Below are positions 39,318-47,620 of a stretch of 60,354 nt of DNA, piece after piece. Source of the DNA: an uncultured Eubacteriales bacterium (lineage in GTDB: Bacteria > Bacillota > Clostridia > Oscillospirales > Oscillospiraceae); NCBI GenBank assembly GCA_900316255.1, contig ONCI01000012.1, positions 1-60,354 of the forward strand. The letters run 5' to 3'. The notes beneath the pieces were generated by a model. It had not been told where the DNA came from, searched no databases, and worked only from the letters and a program-made list of their open reading frames with translations. Position 1 is the stretch's first letter. Every line of letters starts with the position of its first letter. The position numbers and the translations under genes are program-made.

Positions 39318-39346
39318 TTGACAAAGGGAGAAAGTGCTGGTATATT
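39318..39346 (+). promoter_or_regulatory. Sigma-A promoter of infC-rpmI-rplT
   Basis: Perfect TTGACA (39318-39323), 17-base spacer, TATATT (39341-39346). A leader of about 150 bases precedes infC. Confidence 0.85.
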
Positions 39347-39352
39347 ATCAAA

Positions 39353-39491
39353 GCTAAAACAAAGCAGGTACGGCATCCCCGGCCTCACCCGGCGGCCTTT
39401 TGAGCCAGCCGCGGTCAATAGAAGCAGCGCCCCCAAGGGGGATTTACGGTGTTTTTATGCGCGGATGCTGTACATCCGCGTTTTTATTTTT
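39353..39491 (+). promoter_or_regulatory. Ribosomal-protein (L20-type) leader with terminator before infC
   Basis: The untranslated leader ends in an intrinsic terminator: CGCGGATG (39460-39467), 5-base loop, CATCCGCG (39473-39480), then TTTTTATTTTT. In Firmicutes an equivalent leader lets excess L20 repress the operon by premature termination. The rest of the leader has several pairing segments (GGCGG, CCCCCAAGGGGG) but I cannot fold it fully by eye. Confidence 0.75.
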
Positions 39492-39505
39492 CGGAGGTGT
39501 TTCCC

Positions 39506-40078
39506 ATCGCAAACGCTGTTCATCAAATCAACGAAGAGATCAATGACAAGGAAGTCCGCCTGATTGGAGATCAGGGCGAGCAGCTGGGCATTATGTCTGC
39601 TGCGGAGGCGCTCAGGATCGCGGAAGAGAAGGAACTGGATCTGGTCAAGATCGCTCCGGGCTCCAATCCTCCCGTCTGCAAGATCATGGACTACGGCAAG
39701 TACCGCTTCGAGCAGACCAAGAAGGAAAAAGAGGCCAAGAAGAATCAGCGCATCGTGGAGGTCAAGGAGATCCGCATGTCCCCGGGCATCGATACCAATG
39801 ACTTCAACACCAAGCTGAAGAACGCCCAGAAGTTCCTGGCGGACGGAGACCGGGTCAAGGTGTCCGTGCGCTTCCGCGGCCGCGAGATGGCACATACCGA
39901 CATCGGCGCGACCCTGCTGAAGGACTTCGCGGCCCAGTGCGCGGAGATCGCCAATATGGACAAAGCCCCCAAGCTGGAGGGCCGGAATATGTCCATGTTC
40001 CTGTCCCCCAAGCCCGTCACCCCGGCAAAGAAGCCGGCCAAACCCAAAGCGCCCAAGACCGAAAGCGTCGAGGGCTAA
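39506..40078 (+). CDS. infC: Translation initiation factor IF-3, initiated at AUC
   Basis: 190 residues. Homology starts at ANAVHQINEEINDKEVRLIGDQGEQLGIMS, with the linker (LDLVKIAPGSNPPVCKIMDYGKYRFE) and the C-terminal 30S-binding domain. No ATG lies near the expected start. GGAGGT (39493-39498) is 7 bases before an in-frame ATC (39506), while the in-frame GTG 39497 overlaps that site. A rare AUU/AUC start is the known self-regulatory device of infC. The C-terminus has a Lys/Pro-rich tail (PVTPAKKPAKPKAPK) beyond the usual end. Confidence 0.88.
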   Translation: MANAVHQINEEINDKEVRLIGDQGEQLGIMSAAEALRIAEEKELDLVKIAPGSNPPVCKIMDYGKYRFEQTKKEKEAKKNQRIVEVKEIRMSPGIDTNDFNTKLKNAQKFLADGDRVKVSVRFRGREMAHTDIGATLLKDFAAQCAEIANMDKAPKLEGRNMSMFLSPKPVTPAKKPAKPKAPKTESVEG

Positions 40079-40099
40079 CACACGGAAGGAGAAATAGTC

Positions 40100-40297
40100 A
40101 TGCCCAAACTGAAGACCCACAGCGGTGCCAAGAAGAGATTCAATCTCACCAAGACCGGCAAGGTAAAGCGCGCCCACGCTTTTAAGAGCCATATCCTCAC
40201 CAAGAAGGACACCAAGCGCTGCCGTCGCCTGCGCAGCGAGACCTACGCCGACGAGACCAACGCTGCTACCATCAAGAAAATGATCCCTTACAAATAA
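40100..40297 (+). CDS. rpmI: 50S ribosomal protein L35
   Basis: 65 residues, basic, standard L35: [20 protein letters not shown] ... [27 protein letters not shown] precedes ATG 40100. Conserved order infC-rpmI-rplT. Confidence 0.97.
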   Translation: MPKLKTHSGAKKRFNLTKTGKVKRAHAFKSHILTKKDTKRCRRLRSETYADETNAATIKKMIPYK

Positions 40298-40326
40298 GGG
40301 TTGACGCGAAATAGGAGGAAACACAA

Positions 40327-40680
40327 ATGGCTAGAGTTAAAGGCGCAATGATGACCCGCAAGCACAGAAATAAGGTGCTTGGCCTTGCTAAGGGTTACTG
40401 GGGCAACAAGTCCCGTCACTATAAGATGGCTCAGGAGCAGATGATGAAGTCCGGCCGCTATGCTTACGTCGGCCGCAAGCAGAAGAAGAGAGACTTCCGT
40501 CAGCTCTGGATCACCCGTATCAGCGCAGGCTGCAAGATGAACGGCCTGAACTACTCCAAGTTCATGTACGGTCTGAAGAAGGCCGGGATCGAGATGAACC
40601 GCAAGATGCTCTCCGAGACCGCCATCCACGACCCCGCCGCATTCACCGCCCTCTGCGATCTGGCGAAGAACGCCCAGTAA
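40327..40680 (+). CDS. rplT: 50S ribosomal protein L20
   Basis: 117 residues, standard L20: [44 protein letters not shown] and a globular C-terminus. It binds 23S rRNA early in 50S assembly and, in Firmicutes, its own operon leader. AGGAGG precedes ATG 40327. Confidence 0.97.
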   Translation: MARVKGAMMTRKHRNKVLGLAKGYWGNKSRHYKMAQEQMMKSGRYAYVGRKQKKRDFRQLWITRISAGCKMNGLNYSKFMYGLKKAGIEMNRKMLSETAIHDPAAFTALCDLAKNAQ

Positions 40681-40686
40681 GTGCAG

Positions 40687-40722
40687 CGAAAAATGCCTCC
40701 CTTTTTGGGGAGGCATTTTTCG
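40687..40722 (+). terminator. Rho-independent terminator of the L20 operon
   Basis: A 15-base perfect stem (40687-40701 with 40708-40722), with the T-run inside the right arm (GCATTTTTCG). Confidence 0.85.
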
Positions 40723-40781
40723 TCGCAAGGGAAAAGGGAAGGGTGAAAAGGGAAGAGAAAAGCGCTTCCAGAGATTCCTTC

Positions 40782-40811
40782 TTGTCAGAAAAAGGACGCA
40801 GGGTGTATAGT
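40782..40811 (+). promoter_or_regulatory. Promoter placing the start site at the DUF3810 ATG
   Basis: TTGTCA (40782-40787), 18-base spacer, TATAGT (40806-40811). The expected transcription start, 6-7 bases on, falls at the ATG 40818, and no ribosome binding site is present. Confidence 0.55.
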
Positions 40812-40817
40812 GGGACC

Positions 40818-42026
40818 ATGGAAAAGACGAGAGAGAAAAAACGCGGCTTTGCCGCCATATGGAAGCTCTGCCCGCTAAGGCATGTGCTGCTCCTGCTGAA
40901 CGCCGTGATCATCGCGGCGCACCTGGCCACCCGGGGGAATTATGCCTGGAACCGGGCGCTTTCCGCTCACTTTGTGCGGCCGGTCCACCGCTTTTTGGCA
41001 AAGGTCACGGATCTGCTGCCCTTTTCCCTGGCCGAGGCGATCTACGCCCTGGCGATCGTCGGCGGGCTGGTTTACATAATCCTGGAGCTGGTGCAGTGCA
41101 TCCGCCGGAAGGAATGGGGCAAACGGCTGTACAAGGTGCTGGTGAGCCTGCTCACCGCGGGCGCGGTGTTTTACGGCGGCTTCTGCCTGCTCTGGGGCGT
41201 ATTTTATTACGGCGACGATTTCATGGCCCAGAGCGGGCTCAAGCGGGAGAAGATCTCCACAGAACAACTGGCGGAAGTCACTGCCTGGTACGCGGCGCTG
41301 GCAAACGAGTACGCGGAGCAGGTGCCCCGGGACGAGCGTGGCGTCTGCGATCTGGACAGGAAAGCGATCCTGGCCCGCTCGCCGGAGGTCTATGTAGGGC
41401 TGGAGCGGCGCTTTGCCTGCCTGGAGGGGCCGGAGGTCCACGCCAAGGGGATGGTCTTTTCCCGGGTGATGAGCCTGATCGATTTTACCGGCTTCTTTTT
41501 CCCCCTTACCGCCGAGGCCAATGTGAACACGGATTTCCCTAGCTCTCTTTTCCCCTCCACGGTGGCTCACGAGCTGGCCCACCAGCGGGGCGTGGCCAAG
41601 GAGCAGGAGGCAAATTTCGTGGCGGTGCTGGCCTGCCTGGACTACGGGGACCCGGAATATGTGTATTCCGCGGCGCTGCTGGCCTACACCCATCTGGGCA
41701 ACGCCCTCTACGGGGCGGACCGGGCGGCCTGGGAGCCGGTCTACGGCAGCCTCTGTGAGGACGTGAAGCGGGATTTCGCCGCGAACCGCCTGTACTGGCA
41801 GCAGTTTGAGACTCCGGTGCAGAAGGCCTCCAACACGGTCTACGAGGGCTTTTTGCAGAGCTATGACCAGGAGATGGGCCTCAAAAGCTACGGCGCCTGT
41901 GTGGACCTGCTGGTGAATTATTATTATGAGCAGGGAAGAGCTGCGCATCCGCCCGATTTCGTGACCCGGGGAATGGATATATGGCCGTATACTGTTCACA
42001 GCTGTGCGGGGACGGGCGCTTCTTGA
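40818..42026 (+). CDS. DUF3810-family membrane protein with HExxH motif
   Basis: 402 residues from ATG 40818. Three N-terminal hydrophobic helices (HVLLLLNAVIIAAHL, LAEAIYALAIVGGLVYIILEL, VLVSLLTAGAVFYGGFCLLWGVF) precede a soluble domain holding VAHELAHQRGVAKEQEAN, an HExxH zinc-peptidase-like motif with a following Glu. The family is uncharacterised; a membrane metallopeptidase role is inferred. The GTG at 40743 would be an alternative start. The last codons and stop lie in a palindromic repeat module, so the natural C-terminus may have been altered. Confidence 0.8.
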   Translation: MEKTREKKRGFAAIWKLCPLRHVLLLLNAVIIAAHLATRGNYAWNRALSAHFVRPVHRFLAKVTDLLPFSLAEAIYALAIVGGLVYIILELVQCIRRKEWGKRLYKVLVSLLTAGAVFYGGFCLLWGVFYYGDDFMAQSGLKREKISTEQLAEVTAWYAALANEYAEQVPRDERGVCDLDRKAILARSPEVYVGLERRFACLEGPEVHAKGMVFSRVMSLIDFTGFFFPLTAEANVNTDFPSSLFPSTVAHELAHQRGVAKEQEANFVAVLACLDYGDPEYVYSAALLAYTHLGNALYGADRAAWEPVYGSLCEDVKRDFAANRLYWQQFETPVQKASNTVYEGFLQSYDQEMGLKSYGACVDLLVNYYYEQGRAAHPPDFVTRGMDIWPYTVHSCAGTGAS

Positions 42027-42205
42027 AGCGACCCTACGGCGGGACGGGGTGGAGTGTTCCTCTCCCAGGGGTGGAGATTGTTGCTTCGCGACAGTTGAGG
42101 GAGAAAAAAACGCGTTTCCCAGCGCCGGAAAGGATCCGGCATTCTCCCTCATCACCCTCCAGTGTGCGCACTGGAGGGAGCTTCCCCCGCTGGGGGAAGC
42201 ACTGC
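42005..42205. repeat. Composite palindromic repeat cluster after DUF3810 gene
   Basis: A B-type unit CGCTTC/GAAGCG followed by CCCTACGG (42017-42038), then an A-type unit with CCCTCCAGTG/CACTGGAGGG arms (42155-42164 with 42169-42178) and GCTTCCCC/GGGGAAGC (42180-42187 with 42193-42200). The B-type palindrome contains the stop codon of the DUF3810 gene. Confidence 0.7.
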
Positions 42206-42286
42206 AGACGGCCAATGGTCCCTGCAGCCGCCGAACGTCCCTGCTTCATGCGTCTTCTCAAAACTGCAAACTCAAAACTGAAAACG

Positions 42287-42318
42287 AAAAGGGATGTGAA
42301 AGCTCACATCCCTTTTTG
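42287..42318. terminator. Bidirectional terminator between DUF3810 and NAGPA genes
   Basis: A 13-base perfect stem AAAAGGGATGTGA/TCACATCCCTTTT (42287-42299 with 42304-42316), A-rich on one side and T-rich on the other, between convergent genes. Confidence 0.8.
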
Positions 42319-42324
42319 TTTTCT

Positions 42325-43758
42325 TCAGTAGGTGGCGATGGCCAGGAAGCCGGCGTAGCTGTCGGGATCTTCCACCACGGTGATGCGAAGCCGGGTGCCG
42401 TTGGCCTCATAGTTCCAGTAGGTGGAGTGTTCGTAAAGGTCCGAGGTGATGAAGATGTCATAGGTCCCGTCGGCGTTTACGTAGGCTCCGTCCAGCACCA
42501 GGTTGTTCACATCGGTGGCCCAGGTGTTGACCCAGGTCCGATCCATGAGGGCGAGGTTGATGCGCTGCCACAGGTCGCTATCCCGGGAAACGTAACGGGA
42601 GAGCTCTCCAAAATAGTAGTCATAGGACTGGCTGCCGAAGAAGCCGTAATAGAAGGGCGCAAACTCCTGGGCGAAGGTGAGGAAGCGCTCCTTCAGCTCC
42701 TCGTCACATTCTTCCGCGTATTCCCGGCGTTCGTCCAGGGCATCTTCGGGCAGGACCACGTAGTCAGGAACGTTTTCGGGCTTCACATAGTCCGCCGGCT
42801 TGGGGGCGACCAGCCAGGCGTTGGGAAGATCCCGGGTGCCGCCCGCCTGGTTGGAGGAGCGGTTCACAGCCTCGCCCATGAGATACATGCAGGTGGAGTT
42901 GCCGCCGTCCATGTTGGAGGCGTTGATGCAGCCGAATTTGTCCGCCATGAGGTCGATGCAGTCGCCGAAGGTCACGCCGATGCTGTAGCCCTGGCGGCCG
43001 TCAATGGCGACCAGGACCATGACGCCGTCCTCCCGCTGGCCCACAAGGGTCCTGGCGCCAATGCCGGATTCCAGCACTTCACGGTCAGCCTTCACACCGT
43101 CCTGGATCAGCGCGGGGCCAAAGCAGACCGCGTCCCGGATGCCGATACCCTCACAGTCCTGATAGGTATAGAAGCCGGACCAGAGGTGATCGTCCTGATC
43201 CAGACCGGCAATGGGGCCGAATTCTTCCTGCTCAAAGTTGATGCCGCGGCTGTAGGTGATGCCCTGGGGGGGCCAGCCCCGACCGCCTCCGTCCTCGTCC
43301 TTGAAGCCGCCGGCGTTGACACCGGCCAGCGCGCCGTACTCCTCGGCCAGCTTGTCCAGAGTCAGGCCCTGGCCGCCCCAGGGATTGGGCTCGGGCAGCG
43401 CGGTGCCCACGAAGACCTGGGCGGGGTCAAGAATGAAGAGCGCATAGACCGTAGCGCCCTTGTAGTTCATCCGATAGGGGATGATGCCGTCGCCGTCCTC
43501 GTCCTCAAGGAGCTCCCCGATGATGGGCTCGGGAGTTGGCTCAGGCGTAGGCTCCGGGGTCGGTTCCGGGGTGGGCTCCGGCGTCGGCTCCGGAGTAGGC
43601 TCCGGCGTGGGCTCCGGGGTGGGCTCCGCGGTAGGCTCCGCCGTGGCAACGGCGGGAGCGGGCGTCTCCGGAGCAGGCATGCTGCAGGCCGCCAGGGCCA
43701 GGATCAGGGCGGCGCAGAGGAATATGGACACAGTGCGGGTCAAAGCTCTCTTTTTCAT
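42325..43758 (-). CDS. NAGPA-type phosphodiester glycosidase domain lipoprotein
   Basis: 477 residues. N-terminal lipoprotein signal (FLCAALILALAAC, lipid Cys about residue 25), then a stalk of eight PTPE units, then a phosphodiester glycosidase (NAGPA) domain: AGVNAGGFKDEDGGGRGWPPQGITY, GARTLVGQREDGVMVLVAIDGRQ and the hallmark NMDGGNSTCMYLMGEAVNR. The C-terminal ~130 residues (from about PDYVVLPEDALDE) are a further alpha/beta segment I do not recognise. It is likely anchored outside the membrane and acts on phosphodiester-linked sugars of cell envelope or exopolysaccharide; the substrate is unknown. Confidence 0.85.
   Translation of the reverse strand: MKKRALTRTVSIFLCAALILALAACSMPAPETPAPAVATAEPTAEPTPEPTPEPTPEPTPEPTPEPTPEPTPEPTPEPIIGELLEDEDGDGIIPYRMNYKGATVYALFILDPAQVFVGTALPEPNPWGGQGLTLDKLAEEYGALAGVNAGGFKDEDGGGRGWPPQGITYSRGINFEQEEFGPIAGLDQDDHLWSGFYTYQDCEGIGIRDAVCFGPALIQDGVKADREVLESGIGARTLVGQREDGVMVLVAIDGRQGYSIGVTFGDCIDLMADKFGCINASNMDGGNSTCMYLMGEAVNRSSNQAGGTRDLPNAWLVAPKPADYVKPENVPDYVVLPEDALDERREYAEECDEELKERFLTFAQEFAPFYYGFFGSQSYDYYFGELSRYVSRDSDLWQRINLALMDRTWVNTWATDVNNLVLDGAYVNADGTYDIFITSDLYEHSTYWNYEANGTRLRITVVEDPDSYAGFLAIATY
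43526..43645. repeat. 12-base tandem repeat encoding the PTPE stalk
   Basis: Ten in-frame 12-base units (consensus GGCTCCGGNGTN on the plus strand) encode eight PTPE and two PTAE-type tetrapeptides. Copy number is likely to vary between strains. Confidence 0.85.
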
Positions 43759-43892
43759 GGAAAAGTCCCTTCTTCAAAGCAAATCAAAGGGATTGTACAA
43801 TAAGAAACCTGACAAGTCAAGGAAAAGAGACGGGACTTTCGAAAAGAGCCGATTGCAGAAAAGCGTTCTTTGTGATAAACTAAACAAATACC

Positions 43893-44384
43893 ATGGATTT
43901 TACGCATTTTAACGAACAGGGCAGGGCAAAAATGGTAAACGTGGGGGAGAAGAGCCCCAGCCTTCGCAGTGCCACGGCGGCGGCCAGGGTCCTGGTGAAC
44001 CGGGATACCTTTGCCCTGATCCGCAGCGGCGGCATGAAAAAGGGAGACGTGCTCACCGTGGCCCAGGTGGCGGGCGTCATGGGCGCCAAGCGTACCCCGG
44101 ACCTGATCCCCATGTGTCACCCGATCCTGATCGACGGGGTGGATCTGCAGCTGAGTCTGGACGAGGAGCGCTGCAGCGTGGAGATCCTGGCTGCCGTCTC
44201 CTGCGACGGGCGCACCGGCGTGGAGATGGAGGCCCTCACCGCGGTGAGCACCGCGGCCCTCACGGTATACGACATGTGCAAGGCCGTGCAGAAGGACATG
44301 GTCATCACGGACATCCGGCTGCTGCGCAAGAGCGGCGGCGTGCACGGGGATTTTGAGAGAAAGGATGAGGCGCAGCATGGATAA
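43893..44384 (+). CDS. moaC: Cyclic pyranopterin monophosphate synthase
   Basis: 163 residues, normal length. With MoaA it turns GTP into cPMP, the first molybdopterin intermediate. NVGEKSPSLRSATA, RTPDLIPMCHPILIDGVDL, GRTGVEMEALTAVSTAALTVYDMCKA and LLRKSGG are family signatures. No other moa gene is in the window. There is no clear ribosome binding site before ATG 43893, suggesting a very short or leaderless mRNA. Its end overlaps larB by 8 bases. Confidence 0.93.
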   Translation: MDFTHFNEQGRAKMVNVGEKSPSLRSATAAARVLVNRDTFALIRSGGMKKGDVLTVAQVAGVMGAKRTPDLIPMCHPILIDGVDLQLSLDEERCSVEILAAVSCDGRTGVEMEALTAVSTAALTVYDMCKAVQKDMVITDIRLLRKSGGVHGDFERKDEAQHG

Positions 44385-45129
44385 ACAGGAGATCACCGCC
44401 CTGCTGGAGCGCGTGGCCGCCGGGACCACCCCGGTGGAGGAGGCGGTGCTGCAGCTGAAGACCGCGCCCATCCGGGAGATCGGCGCCTATGCCAAGGTGG
44501 ACCTGCACCGGGGCCTGCGCCAGGGCGTGCCGGAGGTGATCTACGGCGCGGGGAAAACGCCGGAGCATATCCTGGGCATCGCGAGAGCCATGCGGGAGAG
44601 CGGACAGGAGACCGTGCTGGTGACCCGCATGAGCCCGGAGGCGGCGGCCCTGGTGGAGAAAGAGCTGCCCCTGCGCTACGACCCCCAGTCCAGAACCGGG
44701 GTGATCGGGAAGCTGCCGGAGCCCACGGGCAAGGGTACGGTGGTGGTGGCCACCGGCGGCACCAGCGATATCCCCGTGGCGGAGGAGGCGGCTGTCACCG
44801 CCGAGGCCCTGGGCAACCGGGTGGTGCGGCTCTACGACGTGGGCGTCTCCGGCATCCACAGGCTGCTGAGCCATCTGGAGGAGATCATGAGCGCACGGGT
44901 CATCGTGGCGGTGGCCGGCATGGAGGGGGCCCTCCCCTCGGTGATCGGCGGCCTTGCCGACTGCCCGGTGATTGCGGTGCCCACCAGCGTGGGCTACGGC
45001 GCCTCTCTGGGCGGGATCGCGGCGCTTCTCAGCATGCTCAATTCCTGCGCCAGCGGCGTTTCGGTAGTGAACATCGACAACGGCTTCGGTGCGGGCTATA
45101 TGGCCAGCATGATCAACCATCTGGATTGA
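44377..45129 (+). CDS. larB: Nickel-pincer cofactor biosynthesis protein LarB
   Basis: 250 residues. LarB carboxylates and hydrolyses nicotinic acid adenine dinucleotide to start nickel-pincer nucleotide synthesis; its core is PurE-like. GRLRQGVPEVIYGAGKTPEHI, VVATGGTSDIPVAEEAA, and AGMEGALPSVIGGL with PTSVGYGASLGGIAALLSML support it. ATG 44377 follows AAGGATGAGG and overlaps moaC. Confidence 0.92.
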   Translation: MDKQEITALLERVAAGTTPVEEAVLQLKTAPIREIGAYAKVDLHRGLRQGVPEVIYGAGKTPEHILGIARAMRESGQETVLVTRMSPEAAALVEKELPLRYDPQSRTGVIGKLPEPTGKGTVVVATGGTSDIPVAEEAAVTAEALGNRVVRLYDVGVSGIHRLLSHLEEIMSARVIVAVAGMEGALPSVIGGLADCPVIAVPTSVGYGASLGGIAALLSMLNSCASGVSVVNIDNGFGAGYMASMINHLD

Positions 45130-45171
45130 ACGAGTTTTGCGTTTTGAGAATTGAGATTTAAGCATTGCACT

Positions 45172-45927
45172 ATGACGATTCAAGACTTTTTTTCCGAACA
45201 TCCCAAGGCGGCGCTGGCCTTTTCGGGGGGCGTGGATTCGGCCTATCTGCTGTATGCGGGAATACAGGCCGGGGCCGACATCCGACCCTACTATGTGAAG
45301 AGCCAGTTCCAGCCCCGATTTGAATATGGGGACGCCATGCGCCTCTGCCGGGAGCTGGGGGCGGAGCCCCGGGTGTTACACGTGGACGCCCTGCGTTCCA
45401 AGGACGTGGTACGCAACGGGCCGGACCGCTGCTACCACTGCAAGATCAATATTATGTCAACCATTCTGGCTGCCGCTGCGGCGGACGGCTACCCGATCCT
45501 TCTGGACGGGACCAACGCCTCCGACGACGCGGGGGACCGGCCCGGGATGCGGGCACTGCGGGAGCTGGAGATCCTGTCGCCCCTGCGGCTCTGCGGGCTC
45601 ACCAAGCCCGAGATCCGGCGGCTCAGCCGGGAGGCGGGGCTCTTTACCTGGGACAAGCCCGCCTACGCCTGTCTCGCCACCCGGGTGAAGACCGGAGAGC
45701 CCATAACCAATGAGCGGCTCGCGGCCATCGAGGAGAGCGAGGACTATCTCTTCTCCCGGGGCTACAGGGATTTCCGGGTGCGTACCGCGGGAAAGGCGGC
45801 GCTGCTGCAGTTTCCGGCGGAGCAGCTGGAGCGGGCAAAACAGGAAGAGGCGGAGATCGCCGGAAGGCTGGACGCCTTCTTTGAGACCATTTCCATAGAC
45901 CCGAGAGGGAGAACAAAAGGCTTATGA
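45172..45927 (+). CDS. larE: Sulfur transferase LarE (nickel-pincer cofactor)
   Basis: 251 residues. PP-loop ATPase motif AFSGGVDSAYLL (about residues 16-27) activates the substrate for thiolation. Cysteines at 87, 90 (DRCYHCK) and 167 (ACLATR) match the three-cysteine LarE type, which can carry an iron-sulfur cluster in some species and so avoid sacrificing its own sulfur; that is inference here. The start is uncertain: ATG 45172 begins the homology but lacks a clear ribosome binding site. It overlaps larC by 4 bases. Confidence 0.92.
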   Translation: MTIQDFFSEHPKAALAFSGGVDSAYLLYAGIQAGADIRPYYVKSQFQPRFEYGDAMRLCRELGAEPRVLHVDALRSKDVVRNGPDRCYHCKINIMSTILAAAAADGYPILLDGTNASDDAGDRPGMRALRELEILSPLRLCGLTKPEIRRLSREAGLFTWDKPAYACLATRVKTGEPITNERLAAIEESEDYLFSRGYRDFRVRTAGKAALLQFPAEQLERAKQEEAEIAGRLDAFFETISIDPRGRTKGL

Positions 45928-47102
45928 AAACACTGTATCTGGAATGCAATATGGGCGCGGCGGGGGATATGCTGACGGCTGCCCTGCTGGAGCTGCACCC
46001 GGAGCCCGGGGCCTTTCTGGAAAAGCTGAACGCCGCGCTGCCCGAGGGGGTCGCCGTTTCGGCGGAGAAGGACGAAAAGCGGGGCATTCGCGGCACCCAT
46101 GTCCATGTGAATATCCACGGGGAAGAGGAAGGACAGGTGGACGGACACCGCCATCACCACCCCCATACCTCGGTAAGTGAGATCCTGGAGCGGATCCGGG
46201 GACTGGAGATCCCGGAGCGGGTGCAGGAGGACGCCCTTGCCGTCTATCGCCGGATCGCGGAGGCGGAGAGTGAGGTCCACGGAGAGCCGGTGGAGAACAT
46301 CCACCTGCACGAGGTGGGCTCCCTGGACGCCCTGGCGGATGTGCTGGCGGTATGCTGGCTGCTCTGTGATCTGGCGCCGCAGAAGATCGTCTGCTCCCCC
46401 ATCGCGGTGGGCAGCGGCACCGTGAAATGCGCCCACGGCATCCTGCCGGTGCCGGCGCCCGCCACCGAGCGGCTGCTGCGGGGCCTGCCCGTCTGGGCGG
46501 GAAGCGAAAAGGGAGAACTCTGTACCCCCACGGGAGCAGCGCTGCTGGGCCATTTCGCGCAAACGTTTGGCGCCATGCCTGCTATGGTCCCGGAAAGATG
46601 CGGCGTCGGGACCGGGCATAAGGACTTTGCAACAGCCAATGTGCTGCGGGCCTTCTGGGGCGAGAGCGAAGGGGAGCGGGAAGCCATCCTGGAGCTCAAA
46701 TGCAATCTGGACGACAGCACCGGGGAAGAGCTGGGCTTTGCCATGGAGCAGCTTTTTGAGGCAGGCGCTCTGGACGTTTTTACCACGCCCATCGGCATGA
46801 AGAAGGATCGACCGGCAATTATGTTGACCGTTTTATGTAAACCAGAAAAGCGGGACGAGCTGATCCGCTGCCTGTTCCGCCACACGACGACCCTGGGCGT
46901 GCGGGAGAGCGCCTGCCTGCGCTCTGCTCTGCGGCGGGGCTTTTACACGGTGCAGACCGAGGCGGGACCGGTGCGCTTCAAGACCGCCGAGGGCTTCGGC
47001 GTGAGCCGGGAGAAGGCGGAGTTTGAGGACCTGGCCCGGATCGCCCGGGAGCAGGGCATCAGCCTGCGGGAAGCCGCCGCTTTGGCGGAGCTGGAGCCAT
47101 GA
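45924..47102 (+). CDS. larC: Nickel insertion protein LarC, single uninterrupted frame
   Basis: 392 residues. MKTLYLECNMGAAGDMLTAALLEL is the family start; a His-rich loop (GHRHHHPH) probably handles nickel; NIHLHEVGSLDALADV, LCTPTGAALL and LKCNLDDSTGEELG follow. In Lactobacillus LarC is made by a programmed frameshift between two frames; here it is one continuous frame. It inserts nickel into the pincer nucleotide used by LarA-type racemases and epimerases; no larA is in the window. Confidence 0.93.
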   Translation: MKTLYLECNMGAAGDMLTAALLELHPEPGAFLEKLNAALPEGVAVSAEKDEKRGIRGTHVHVNIHGEEEGQVDGHRHHHPHTSVSEILERIRGLEIPERVQEDALAVYRRIAEAESEVHGEPVENIHLHEVGSLDALADVLAVCWLLCDLAPQKIVCSPIAVGSGTVKCAHGILPVPAPATERLLRGLPVWAGSEKGELCTPTGAALLGHFAQTFGAMPAMVPERCGVGTGHKDFATANVLRAFWGESEGEREAILELKCNLDDSTGEELGFAMEQLFEAGALDVFTTPIGMKKDRPAIMLTVLCKPEKRDELIRCLFRHTTTLGVRESACLRSALRRGFYTVQTEAGPVRFKTAEGFGVSREKAEFEDLARIAREQGISLREAAALAELEP

Positions 47103-47620
47103 AGATCGCGATCCTGGGCTTTTCCGGCTCCGGCAAATCCACCCTGGCCCAGACCCTGGGGGAGATCACCGGGGCGCCGGTGCTGCATCTGGACAGCGTT
47201 CAGTTCCTGCCGAACTGGGAGGTCCGGGACGCGGCGGAAAAGGAGCGCATGGTGGAGGAGTTCCTGGACAGTCACAGCGCGTGGATCATCGACGGCAATT
47301 ACCGGAAGCTCTCCTATGAGCGGCGTCTTTTGGAGGCGGACCAGATCTGGATCCTGCTCTTCGACCGTCTCACCAGACTCTACCGGGTCTGCCGCCGTTA
47401 CCGGCGGTATCGCGGGAAGAACAGACCGGACATGGCCGAGGGCTGCCCGGAAAAGCTGGACGCAGAATTTATCCGCTGGGTGCTGTGGAAGGGATGCACA
47501 CCGGAGATCGACCAAGGGATGCGGGACATCGTGCGGCTGTATCCGGAGAAGAGCCATCTGCTGGAAAAGCAGCACCAGGTGGATACCGCCCTGCGGCTCT
47601 TTCGGGAGGGGAGCCTGTGA
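47099..47620 (+). CDS. P-loop nucleoside-kinase-like protein (FlaR/adenylate-kinase related)
   Basis: 173 residues. Walker A ILGFSGSGKSTLAQTLGE at the N-terminus, LHLDSVQFLPNW, and WIIDGNYRKLSYERRLLEADQIWIL resemble the small FlaR or topology-modulation family of adenylate-kinase-like proteins. The substrate is unknown. Its ATG overlaps larC by 4 bases and its stop overlaps the next gene, so it is co-translated with the lar genes. Confidence 0.8.
   Translation: MKIAILGFSGSGKSTLAQTLGEITGAPVLHLDSVQFLPNWEVRDAAEKERMVEEFLDSHSAWIIDGNYRKLSYERRLLEADQIWILLFDRLTRLYRVCRRYRRYRGKNRPDMAEGCPEKLDAEFIRWVLWKGCTPEIDQGMRDIVRLYPEKSHLLEKQHQVDTALRLFREGSL

Noticed and set aside
39497-39499. GTG start for infC
   Set aside because: It overlaps the GGAGGT ribosome binding site that is ideally spaced from the in-frame ATC at 39506.
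43526-43645. CRISPR array
   Set aside because: The 12-base tandem units are contiguous without spacers and encode an in-frame PTPE stalk.
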